Shown: piece by piece, positions 11,205 through 22,476 of the stretch | Layout of the letters: each line of letters begins with the position of its first letter | Position numbering within the stretch: the stretch's first letter is position 1 | Assembly: GCF_048771995.1 (NCBI RefSeq) | Contig: NC_133026.1 | Location: 106,902,501 to 106,966,500 of the forward strand | DNA length: 64,000 bases | Origin: Taeniopygia guttata | Taxonomy: Eukaryota > Chordata > Aves > Passeriformes > Estrildidae | Direction: 5' to 3' | The notes under the pieces: model-generated | Databases searched by the model: none | Seen by the model: the letters and a program-made list of their open reading frames with translations, nothing else | What the model was told of the DNA's origin: nothing | Program-made: the position numbers and the translations under genes

Positions 11205-11897
11205 AATGGGAGGAATAAAAAAGATCAAGGCATAAATAATATAAAAAGTAGCAATAAAGATGCTATTATTATCAGAAACTAGGTTTTGCATGGCAGGTTA
11301 AAGATTCACCAATACAACTGCAGCCAAATATAGCAAATAAAAAAAGTGCTCCACTCACTTATTACTAATAAATAAATAATAGTGGAGGTCACTTGATAGC
11401 AATAATAAATTGGTTTCAGGATAGTGCAATGCTGATGCTGCTTGTCTTGCCTCCTGATACCAGTTTTATGGTTCTGATTCTTTGCACTATAACACACAGA
11501 CTTGCAAATAAGCACAGAGCCACTGCAGCCCAGACACCTCGTGTTTAGGCAGAGTCTGCAATCCATGGAATTTAAATGGAATGTATGTCTCTAGATGTTC
11601 AGCTAAGATACACTGTTAATAAAAAGCAATTTTCAGGTCATGGACCTCTTAACACTTGGCCATATTTAGCCCAACCTCCTTCTGACCTAGCAACACTTCT
11701 TTTGGGTACAGGTAAACTGGTGTGTTCAATTTATTAATTCTGAGCTCTAATCTCCTCTGTATTAGTAAAACCTAAGTCAAACACTGTGGTCAGTGGCCAG
11801 AAATCTTCACCAACACTCACATTTCTATACAGAACAGCAAAGCACTTCAAACAACCTGAAATTCAAAATGGACTAAACAAAGCATGCAATATTCATT

Positions 11898-11920
11898 TTA
11901 TGAAGCATAGTGCTTCATAA
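11898..11920. repeat. Short hairpin, 10-bp arms with 3-base loop
   Basis: TTATGAAGCA and TGCTTCATAA flank a TAG loop. The arms match perfectly. This could be a chance hairpin in AT-rich DNA. Confidence 0.6.
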
Positions 11921-12535
11921 CAAATAAGTTTACCTCATGTATAGAGGGAGCTTACATCTGAAGATGACAGTTTCAGGCAATCTCTGTATATTACATATTG
12001 ATCTCTTATTTTAACTCATTAAGTAATGCTAATGTGCCTACTTTTTTATAAGTTAAAGCACAAAAGCAAACCAAATAACCTAAACAGTTCCTGATGTTGA
12101 CAATTGCTATTTTCAAGTGTATTTGAAAAAAGTCTTTGAAAACAAATAGCATCTCTTGCATGTTCACAACTCAAGCCAGGCAGGAATTTTTGAGCACATT
12201 TTATATTTCAGGCAATATCTATTTTCCTCTCTTAAGAAAAGGGACACCAACATTTTTTATCCAAAGAGGGGCTATGTCTCAGCCTTTTGCTGATCAACAC
12301 CCAACCTGCACAGGAGAGACCCTGTGCCCATTTCCTTGTCCACATGAATAGACATATTTTGCAGGAAGCTGACCAAAGTGCTGGGTGTTAATCCCGGAGG
12401 ATAACCCTGCACACTTGGACTGAAACCCTGGCTCCTGTTTCCCAGCAAGTGCTTTGAGAAGAGAGGCCTGAAATCTAATGTTGTACTTCTGCACACAAAG
12501 CAGAATTCCTCACATTAGTGGCTGTGGCAAGATTC

Positions 12536-12537
<2 letters not shown>

Positions 12538-12571
<34 letters not shown>
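12538..12571 (+). repeat. 34-base poly(T) run
   Basis: An uninterrupted T run follows 'gcaagattcac' and precedes 'gtggtaaac'. Read on the minus strand it is a poly(A) run, which could be the tail of a retroposed sequence lying to its right. I found no convincing flanking duplication and no recognisable parent transcript, so a plain homopolymer expansion is as likely. Confidence 0.85.
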
Positions 12572-12572
<1 letters not shown>

Positions 12573-14034
12573 TGGTAAACAGAATCCATCTCCATCTTGT
12601 TTGCAGGTAAACACACTTATCTTGCAGCATAAACAAGACATCTTGCTCTTTTAGAAATAATAAGAAAAGTTTCAAATGAAACTACGTTCAGATGAAGAAT
12701 ATTAATGTATATTCAGGCATGAAGAATTCAATTTCTCCCAAATTGCTTTGGAAGCAAGATCTCTTGAGGTCTCAAAGCATTTTCCCTTCAATCAAAATTA
12801 GCATTTAATTCAAATTAGATGACTTTATTGGTAAATAAAAAATAAATATAAATGTAAGTGCACTCTAGGTTGGCAAATATCTCAAATACATATTTGCCTA
12901 CATTTGTGCACTATTAAACAAATTTGTGTGTTCATTTTTAGACAGAAAAAATAATACTTGAGAATTGATTGCATTCATAAATGACAGTGGGAAAAAATAG
13001 ACTGTGAATTGACAAAGGGCATTATTCATTGTACACTCCATCCTCACACTGACTGACCCTGTTTCACTGAATGGGGCTGTCATGTCTATCACAGGTAAAA
13101 GAAAATAAACTAGCTTATTCTGTAGCAGATTTTTGTGTGGCTATCCACTCAATATGCATTAATATGCAAGCAGTGCCACAGCTGATCAGCGTGCTACCCA
13201 AACACTAACTAGTTCAAGCACCATTCCTCCTTGAAGCGCAGGAATCATAAAAGCAGCACTGTGTTTAGAGGGTAGCTGCACCAACCAGAGCCACAGTGTT
13301 TGGTTTCATGCAAGTCCCTTGACCTTCACACTTCATTTATCCATATCTAAATTTGTGATTTCTACTTTCTGATTAACACTGGCAGATAAACATTGCCATT
13401 TTACAGAGCAAGAAAAGACACAGAAATCTGATAACTGGGATTGCCACACAACTTCCTAGTCCATGCTGCCCTTCATTGCTCAAACCTCACAAAATATCTT
13501 TCAATACTTCTGTTGAGCATTCAATTTGTTGCCTATTTTAATATTTGGTGGGTTTTTTTCCACAAAAAATAATTCTTCATAAAATTTAAGATATTTTTAT
13601 CTTCAGACACTGCACTTGTGTTCCTGTCTATACAGCCTAAGAAACAGTTTCCTCCACAAGGGACTGGGAAGGTTCTCACATAATAGTATCTGCTGTACTT
13701 ATTTAAATAATAGTTCCTCCTGCATTTTTTTTCTGAGAGTCACCACCTTGGTACTATGCACTAATCAGTGAAGGACTGTTACATTATCTGAACTCAAAGG
13801 GGACAGAGAATCTTATCAGAAGCAACCTTTATCAGCTTGGAAGAAAATGTTATGTGTAGGGAAAAACTGAACATTTTTTTCCCCAAATGATTTTATCTGA
13901 TAATATATCAGATTAAAAATTAAAAATTAATTTTAAAAAATGCAACTTATGCTTACTCATACAAAATGTGTGGGGGGAGCAGGAAGGATCTCATATTCAT
14001 CCAGACAGGGCTCAGAGCTGTCTACCTCAAACAA

Positions 14035-14289
14035 GTGAACAAGTGAGAACCTACAGGACATGACCAGGTGACCCACCTGGTGGATCAGGGAAAAGAAGAG
14101 TGACTGGAAAATTGTCCAGGGGAAAAGGACGTGGGGGTGCTGTTTAACAGCAGCTGGATCTAAGCCAGTGTGTGTATCCAGGTGGCCAAGAAGGTCAATG
14201 GAATCTTGGTTTGCATCAAAAAATCATAGGGCCAACTAGGAAAAGGTTTGTCCCTTTGTACTCAGCACCGGTTAGGCCACACTTCAAGC
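14035..14289 (+). mobile_element. CR1 LINE fragment A (3' part of ORF2 region)
   Basis: The segment contains 'gtgacccacctggtggatca', 'ggacgtgggggtgctgttta', 'gtggccaagaaggtcaatgg' and 'gtactcagcaccggttaggc', all characteristic of the C-terminal ORF2 region of bird CR1. The frame is broken by stops and indels. It represents a later part of the element than fragment B to its right, so it is a separate insertion. Confidence 0.75.
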
Positions 14290-14304
14290 CTGATGAAATG
14301 AAAA

Positions 14305-14572
14305 TTTCCCTTGGTGGAGAAGGATGAGCTTAGGGAATATTTAAACAAACTAGACAGAAACAAGTCCTTATGGAACAGAAACAAGGAGCTTATGGACTGC
14401 TGGAGGATGTCACTGTGAGCCTATTCTTGATTATCTTTGGAATATCAAGGTGACTGGGGAAGGTTTCCTGAGCACTGGAAGAAAGCAAACTTCACTCCTA
14501 TCTTTAAGGCTGGATAGCAAGGAAATAACAGGCTGATCAGCTTCGCCTTACTAACCAGGAGCATGATGGAGC
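14305..14572 (+). mobile_element. CR1 LINE fragment B (reverse transcriptase region)
   Basis: The text includes 'gagaaggatgagcttaggga', 'catttaaacaaactagac'-like sequence, 'gaagaaagcaaacttcactc' and 'aacaggctgatcagcttcgc', matching the N-terminal reverse transcriptase part of CR1 ORF2. It reads as collinear with fragment D (14,835 onward), with fragment C inserted between them. It is decayed, with stops in all frames. Confidence 0.7.
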
Positions 14573-14589
14573 AAGGGACTATTACTCCC

Positions 14590-14772
14590 CACATACATTT
14601 CACCTTAGTGAACTTCATGAGGTTACTGTTGGCCCATTTCTCCACCCTGTTGGAGCCCCTCTGAATGGCAGCACAACCCTCTGTTGCATCAGCAATTCCT
14701 CAGCCCAGTTTTAGATCCTGTGACAACTTCTGGAGGGTACACTCCATCCCATCATCCTAGTACGTAATGATG
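14590..14772 (-). mobile_element. CR1 LINE fragment C, inverted
   Basis: Read on the minus strand this gives 'ggatgatgggatggagtgta', 'agagggttgtgctgccattc', 'gagaaatgggccaacagtaa' and 'cctcatgaagttcac', the same ORF2 stretch found in plus orientation at about 15,119-15,295. It interrupts the collinear plus-strand fragments B and D, so it probably inserted into the older copy or was inverted within it. Confidence 0.75.
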
Positions 14773-14834
14773 AAGTTAAATGGTATTTATTCAGTTGTGA
14801 CCCCTGGTGACACACTGGTGACTGTTCTCCAGCT

Positions 14835-16090
14835 GAATCTCATGTTGCATGGATTTATGAAAGGGAAATTGACCTGACCAGTCTAATAGCCCTGTACAAG
14901 GAGATGACTGGATGAGGGGAGAGTACTAGATATTGTTTATCTCAAATTTACTAAGGCTTTTGGCCCTCCCATAACACCTTCATGAAGTACAGGGTAGGAA
15001 AGTGCTCAGTGAGTTGGACCAAAAACTTAAGCTCAAACAGTTGTGCACAAAATGCAGCTGGAGGACATTCACTACTGCCCCAAGGTCGATGGTGGGTCCA
15101 AAAGTGTCCCACATCTTTATTATTGACTTGGATGATGAGACAGAACATACCCTCACCAAGTCTGCAGCCAATACAAAACTGGGAGGAGTGGCTGCTACAC
15201 CAGAGGGTTGTGCTGCCATTCACAAGGACCTCAACAGACTTGAGAAATGGCTAAACAGGAATTTCATGAGATTTGACAAAATGGAATGCGAAGTCATGCA
15301 GCTGGGGAAGAACAACCCCAGGAACTAGTACAGGCTGGGGGCTGCAGAGTGGGAAAGCATCTTTGTAGGAATGGACCTGAGGGTACTGGAGAACAAGCCG
15401 CCTGTGAGCCAGCAATGTGCTCTCAAAGCAAAAAGGCCAACAGCCTCCTGGGCTGCATTAGGCAGAGCATTTCCAGCAGATCAGGAGAGGTGATCCTTCA
15501 CATTTGCTCTGCCCTGGTGAGACACAGACACACTGGGAGCGCTGTGTCCAGTGCTGGACTTCCCAGTGCAGGAGACATAGGCATACTGGAATGCATCCAG
15601 TGTATAAATGGACATGGAGGTAGATATGCTGGAGTGAGCTCAGTGAAGGGGCAACAAGGTATTTAAAGGCTAGGGGCAAACAAGCAGTACATGTGACATA
15701 CAAACAGTGGCCAAGAGAGCTGGTGCTGTTTATCTTGGAGAAGAGGAGGCTTGGAGAGATCTTATCAATGTATATAACCTGGAAGGGAAGAAGTGGAGGA
15801 AGTAAAAACGATGGTGCCAGACTCCTCTCAGAGGTGTCCAGTGACAGGACAGGAGGAAATGGGCACTAAGTGAAATACAAGGAATTCAATATAAATACAA
15901 AAAAAAAAATTTCTACTGTGTGAATACTAAGCACAGGCATCCAGGAATATCCAGGAATAGAGGAACCACTATTTATGAAGGTACTCAAAATCCAGCCAGA
16001 TGTGATCCTGGGCAACCTGCTGTATGAGTAAGTGGGTTAGAACAAGATGATCTCCAGAGATGCCTTCCAACCTCAACCATTAGGGGATTC
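14835..16090 (+). mobile_element. CR1 LINE fragment D, 3' half through the 3' end
   Basis: It runs from 'catggatttatgaaagggaa' through the ORF2 C-terminus to the CR1 3' end ('agatgatctccagagatgcc', 'ttccaacctcaaccatt'). The frame at 15,002-15,328 still reads as LINE reverse transcriptase (NTKLGGVAATPEGCAAIHKD). The catalytic FADD box is replaced by SAAN at about 15,165-15,176, so this copy could not reverse transcribe. It is an old dead copy, in the antisense direction to the host gene. Confidence 0.85.
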
Positions 16091-19000
16091 CATAACGCAC
16101 ATGAGGGTGAAAAAATAGTTCAGTTTCTTTAGTGGGCTAAATGCATTAGCTCTCTCATAGATTTTCAAACTCTTAATTTTGGGGGAATAAAGTATGTAAT
16201 GCTGAGGAATATGACCCCAAACTGGGAAAACAGAAGGAAGGGCCATACTTATCAGATAACCATAAAATGGCAGGACTTGGAAGCTGGCATAAATGGACTG
16301 AAGTTTTTTTTAGCTAGGTCATTTGAGACGATGAAGGGGATAGAGGAGAAAACTGGAGTAAACTACAGCAGTGCACAAAGACAGCCAAGGATTTTGGTCT
16401 GAACTGTGAAGTTTTCAATCATGTTAATATAGATTTATTACACCATGTGCCCTAAGTAACCTTGAGGTCACAAGCTATTCCTCATCATGGTCTGTGCAAC
16501 AAACTTATATTGTCATTTAACAGAGGTTTGAGTTATCTTCGACTTCTTTTGTTTGGCACAAGGTGTACACATACTGACAGTATGTCAGAGCTGCAGTTCT
16601 GTGGTCCAGCAGCAGCTCTAGCAAATGCATTGCCTCATCATTATCCTTTCCGTGTTCCTCCTTTGCAACCCCATGTGCAGAAAGGGAAATATTCCCTGAC
16701 AGAGCACTTAAAAGACTGAGGGAAGGATGTGCCACTTCAAGAGCGTGCCTTGGCAAAAAGCTCCTCAATGACAAAACAGGGGGATAGATATTGTGGAGCA
16801 CTCTCACTAGTCTCCCAACTTGACCTCCAGCTCCACTGCAGAAGGGACAGGCTCAAGTCTGAGCTCAAACACAGCTGGGATTTTAACCTAGAAGTCTGGC
16901 TCTACAAGCAACTTCAACTTTCAAATGCAATTACACATATTCTTGTCAGTCCTTCAGAGATTCGGAGGCACTGGACACAACTGTATATTAAGACCACAAC
17001 ACAAGCAAATATGAATGTTAAGGATGAAACATAAAGGATTTCCCCAGACAAATTTTGATTGGTGGTCTGTAATGTGCTGTTTTGCCAATACCGTTACTTA
17101 GAAACAAAAGTTTTTTTATTGTTTCCTTGCATTTTCCTCAGCAGTTATTAACATGCTATAGTAAACAGGCTGTACACTGGTGCCATGACTTGCCCTTGAA
17201 GTTGCAAAGGTGGTTAAAAACAGTTATTGAAAAGCAGAGTGTGTGCTACATTTGGTTGACTGCTGGTAGTAGATGACCACTGCTGTTAAATAAGCATATA
17301 TATTTATATACATAAATGACAAAAATGGTGTTTGAGGAAAACCAGCAGATGCTTTATGATTAAAGGGAACAAAAGCTAGTGAAGATGACAACTGTAGTGA
17401 AAGGTTTCTGGAAGCAGCTACTCCCTTAGTGTCGTCTATGGCATGTTTCACTAAACTTTGCTTAAGCTTTAGAAGAGCTGAGAAACCACAGTGGTCTTCA
17501 AGATTAGAGAGGTCCTAGATGCACACAGACACTCAGGGGTTTACCCAGCAGGAGATCACTGGGACAGCAGCTTTATCATTACTCCATCCCCTCTCTGTTT
17601 CACTCACCTCTCAACAAGATATTTCCAGCTATTTGCCCCTTTGCACTCCTGCTCCTGTCAAGTCGTAACATCATCCATCTTCTGCAGAGAGCTTCTCCCT
17701 CACTTAAGTTTCTGGCAGCAAGTTTAACTCACTGTTGCTGAACTGAACTTAAAGGGGACTAAAGGATCTTACCCTGCATATAAAATTTTAAGTTCAGTAT
17801 TGAAAATGAAAAAAATCCTTCCATGACAGATATTCCATCAGAATCAACACCGGTTTAAATATTTTTGTTGAAGCAATACAAAGTGTTTCTGTAATTGTAC
17901 CGTAAATGACAGAGTTGAAAATGAGATTGATTTCTGTTCTGAAACACCCTTCCAGTAGTTGGAACTCTAAAGGAAGCTCATCTGGAATGGGACATCACTA
18001 GCTAAAGTAGTGCCCGTTTAAATGGGAATGTCTGCAAATCAACTTTTTATGGCTTTATTTGGATACATTCAACATATCAAGACAACGCAATAGTCTTCCA
18101 GAATTAGATACTCTTAGGTTAACTGCAGAGAGACAGAGCAAATGAACCATTCAATGAAGGCAAGACAGTGGCATGCAGGAAATGACCCAGACTGGTCGCA
18201 CAAAGTACAGCACATGATCCACCCTTTGAAAACGTGGCGATTTTTTTTTTAAATTCACATTACATTCTTCCTCAGAAAAGGACAATGGCATACACCGAGC
18301 AGATTTTGTCACACAGAAAATCTGCAGAATTAGGTCTCCAATCAACCATTCACACACTGCCAATGTTACCTCAAGTCGTGGTTTAAAAATACAAGTGCCC
18401 CCCCTTCTGGCCAACAAAGACTCCCCAAAGCGTCTTTGCAAGAGATTTCAGGCTAATTTTAAAATGCAGTTTCGGTTATAAAAGTTAATTAGACTTGTTC
18501 TAGGATATAAACTCTCAGTCAAAGCACATAACTCCCATTAAATTCCAAGATATTTCTACAGTTAGTTTAAAAAGTGAAAGATTTCCTTTGCTTATGCAAT
18601 GCCACGTTCTGGACTAAATATCTATCCATCAATTTCTCAATAATGAGAATATTGTAAAATCTCTGAATATTGCATCGTGCCACAGGACCAAACTTCCCAT
18701 AACTGCAAGGGTTTCCCAGACATGCAAGGGTTTGCTTGGTGAAGAGTGGTGCCAGCTCAGGCCACTGACATCTGTGCCATGCTCAGTCATGTCAGGGGAC
18801 TTGCTGTTAGACCCAAATCAGGCTGCTTTAGGTGGTCAGTCCCCTGTCAGATTTGTCCTTCACTTTGGTGATCAGTTCACAGATAACTGTGATGTAATTA
18901 CTCCAATGCCTCGATATATAGCTTAGAAGGAAGATGGCTTAAGGGAGGGTAATTGCTGGACTGCAAATATTTTAATGATTGCTTTTTAAGTAGCATTTCA

Positions 19001-22000
19001 AAGTAAATCTCACAAACAATCCAGATGCCCATTTATATGCCATCTGGATAACAGCATTCAGCAAGAGGACAAGAGGCCAAAGAATGACAAGCAAGCACAC
19101 TGGTTCTGAGGAGTCGGGTCCTTTCAATCCACAAGGGCGTGTCATTGAGGAAAGTAAACTCTGGGTTTCCTCCTCTCTTTCTGGTTAGAATTTTTTTCAG
19201 TTTAGTTCCTGTGTGCTTTTTCTGATGCTGAAATTAAAAATTACAATACATAAAGGTTTTTTCATAAATAATTACTCTTGATACAGTAATAAAGACAGGA
19301 TAGAAAATACCTCTGCAAAAAATATCACAGTTTAGTGCAGCCTTAATGAAAATTCATGGCAGAAATAATCTAAGAAACACTGAAATACACTGCTTATATA
19401 TGATGATCAGGTATTTGTATCAATACATTTCTGCCTTTTAAAAGGAATACTAGCAAACAGAAAGGAAAAAAAGGCATAAGGTTGTGATACAAAATTTGAT
19501 ACCATCGAATAAATTATCTCTGGGCTTTGTCCTCAGCACCAACAGGGGAAGTAGATGAACTGAATTGCTTAAATGACAAATCTTAGATCAAAAATAGCTA
19601 CTCTTGTGAATTCAACACAGCTGCAGAGCCAGCCAGTTGTCTGACATGTGCTCCTTAGCACACCTGTATAGTTTATATTAGTGTATGACGTGAAGTTCTA
19701 CTTTCTACTTGACACAACTCTTCTGCCTAAAAACTTAAGTAAACAAAAAGTATGGAAGTTTCCAAATACCTGATTAATTGTCTCTTGTTGCAGCTTTTTT
19801 CCCGACCCTGAAAGAGAAAGAAAAAAATAGTTTGCATATATTCTAATCAATATGATAGGGGACATGCAGAGCAACAAACAGTAAATTAGTGAAAAAATAA
19901 TCAAAACCTAGAATTAAGAAACATAATTTAACATGTGGAAATTACTTCATAGTTTGAAATGGAAATACATCTAAAATAAAAGAAACACAAGCCTCTCTTA
20001 TAAAAGAGATGTGATAGAAAGATGATTGAGATAGGTAGCCATACTTGTTAACCTAGAATCCCACAAAAAATTTAAACATTAAAAGGGGAGAAAAAAATTT
20101 CTAATATGTAGGATGAAGCTTCTTGATGTTAAAAGATGTACTACGTGACCAAGAGATTGATAGCATCCAGCTCAGGATTTGACCACTGGAGGAGAAAAGC
20201 AACTTCTGCCATTACCTTAAAATAAAATTAAATGCCTGTGTCAAGACTGAGGCTCAGCACCAGCTGGCTCAGGGAGAAATTCTATCCTGATATAATCCAC
20301 AAAGTGGCAAGTTGAATTATGGTCTTGTTTCCTTATTCTGGCCTTCTTCTGCAGTGTCCTTCAGTGTGCTCCTGGAGATAAAATCAAAACCTAGACAGAA
20401 CACTGCTTTTCTACACTGTCTGGGACTCTAGCAGCAAGGACACCTCAAATCTGTCCTTTACTTTTTGACCAAAAGGGGCAGTAATTTGCTTCATTTACTG
20501 CTCCTATGCGCTAGTTGTAAAAAGGGCAGCTGGTATCAGTTTGCTACTGGAGACTGTCCACACATATTGGGGAAAGTCAGGAATTTCTCACTTGCCTATC
20601 CAGCTAGGCTACGTGCACCCTGAGGGTTTTTAAAAATATTAATGATAGGACAGGAATTACAACCTGTCAGTATCACTATTAAATGTCAGGTGAGCCTGCC
20701 TAGCTTGGGCTGCCACTTCCAGATCTGGAAAGTATACTCCATTTCAACAAAACTTTTCCATATTGATAAATGTGACACAAACAGAATTTTTAAAATGAGA
20801 TGAAAATATTTAAAGTGTTAAAATACAGAATCTACTTAAGGGAAAATGATCCTCCCTTCCCATCTTGAGACTACTCCTCTTTTCAATGAAAGCATTATAG
20901 ATTATTCAGATGAAGATAATTACTTTAGGCTATATTATAAGATTGTCTCTTAAGATAATTGATTCCTGCATGCTTGTGTTGTATTTTTATTTGCTAAATA
21001 TAAAAACTATGCTTTTAAAAACTCCACAGAACTGTCATTTAGTGGAGACTTCTTAAAATATATTCCCTTGCTCACTGAGTTCATCTTTAGGAGAAATAAG
21101 ATTTATTCTTGTAACAAATAATTTAGCCAAATACATTGTTGGTAATGGAAGATTAAAGGGGTATATGTTTTTAGCATTCTCTAATGATATACAAGTTGCT
21201 AGGAAAGCAGAGTGTTTGAAATCTCTGGTTAGATCAACACTATTTTGCTCAAAGGTTTGTGGACTTTGAATACTGATGCTTTCCTGTTTCCCAGTGCATT
21301 TGTTTTTAGGCTATTTTGATTCACTTTAAAGGAATTTTAATAACTTTCTGTTGACAGCATGGACAGCTGGTCTTGAGAATTAGTGAAAATTCACTTGCTG
21401 ACTGAGGAAGGAAGTGACATCAATGAGTTTCTAAAGTCAGGCCTGAGGGAAAAGTGTGCTCTGCCAGAGTAGCCTTTCATGCCATTGTATTTCCAGTGAT
21501 GCCTCAAGATGCAGATTGCATTATCAATCAAACTTGTGGTTTCTCCCTCAGATAAATATAGAAAAAAGAACAGAAAGGCTGGGAAAGACCTCTGCAGCCA
21601 TTCCTGACACTACTAAGAAAAAGGTGAAGAAGAATTTATGCTAATTCTTTCCTTGTTCTCTCTTCTTTCTTTTTGTGATTTAAATGTACAGTATCAAGGA
21701 AAAGGCAGTTGCAGAAGTGGCTTTATGCTATGACAGCAATGATGACATGGGTTAAAAAGGACAGGGATTGACTGTTGGGCTGTTAAGGATAGAAGAGAGA
21801 TCAAATTCAAGGTCACCACTAAATTGAATACTGAGTTCTCCATTTATTCGCTAGATGATCCTTGTCCTCATCACAGAACAACTATGTGCATTTGGCAGGG
21901 TCAGCACTTGTGCTTAGAAGGGACCAAGGTCTGTAATAACAGACACACTGCAAATCAGGGTGGAAACCTGCAAAGTCCTGGTGTGCATTGTACTATTGTT

Positions 22001-22145
22001 TTAGAAGAAACATCACAAAAAGCAGTAAAAAGACATGACACCTACAGTGCTGAAAGAGGATTCAGTTTCCAACTGCCAGAGGCTAATTATAGGGTAGGAC
22101 AAGGCCATTGAAAGTGGGCAGAATTTCGTTTGTCCTGCTTTGGGG

Positions 22146-22175
22146 TTTTTTTTTTTTTTCCTTTTTTTTTTTTTT
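22146..22175 (+). repeat. T-rich tract
   Basis: Two T runs of about 14 bases are separated by CC. It is low-complexity DNA. Confidence 0.8.
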
Positions 22176-22424
22176 CCTTAAATTTCCAGAATTACCTTAT
22201 AATGACTAGTTGCCAATTTTTTACTTTTGGCACTCTCACTTTTGAGGAGGATGTTCCTGTGTTGTTGGTGCCTTGTGATAATTTGTGGGACCATCAACAT
22301 TCACCAGCAGGATTAAAAACAAACACCACTGAGAGGCTGCTCCTTACTCAAAGGACATGAAGCAATGGGACAAAACCAGAACTGTCAGAACACACCAGCC
22401 AGTCCTACAGGCACCCCCTGTTCC

Positions 22425-22476
22425 AGCCTCATGAAATTCAGGTAACACCTGTGCTAGCCTCATGAAATTCAGGTAA
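22425..22476 (+). repeat. Two-copy tandem repeat, 31-bp period
   Basis: The 21-base string beginning AGCCTCATGAAATTCAGGTA occurs at 22,425 and again at 22,456 without a mismatch. It is a short local duplication. Confidence 0.85.

Larger units (their letters stand above)
9583..14034. other. Intron block with simple repeats only
   Basis: No gene or interspersed repeat was recognised outside the listed items: a T/G-rich tract at 10,679-10,738, small palindromes at 11,191 and 11,898, and a 34-base T run at 12,538. Open frames are short and lack domain features. Confidence 0.5.

Noticed and set aside
15002..15328. 108-codon frame as a host gene
   Set aside because: It is the C-terminal part of a dead CR1 reverse transcriptase.
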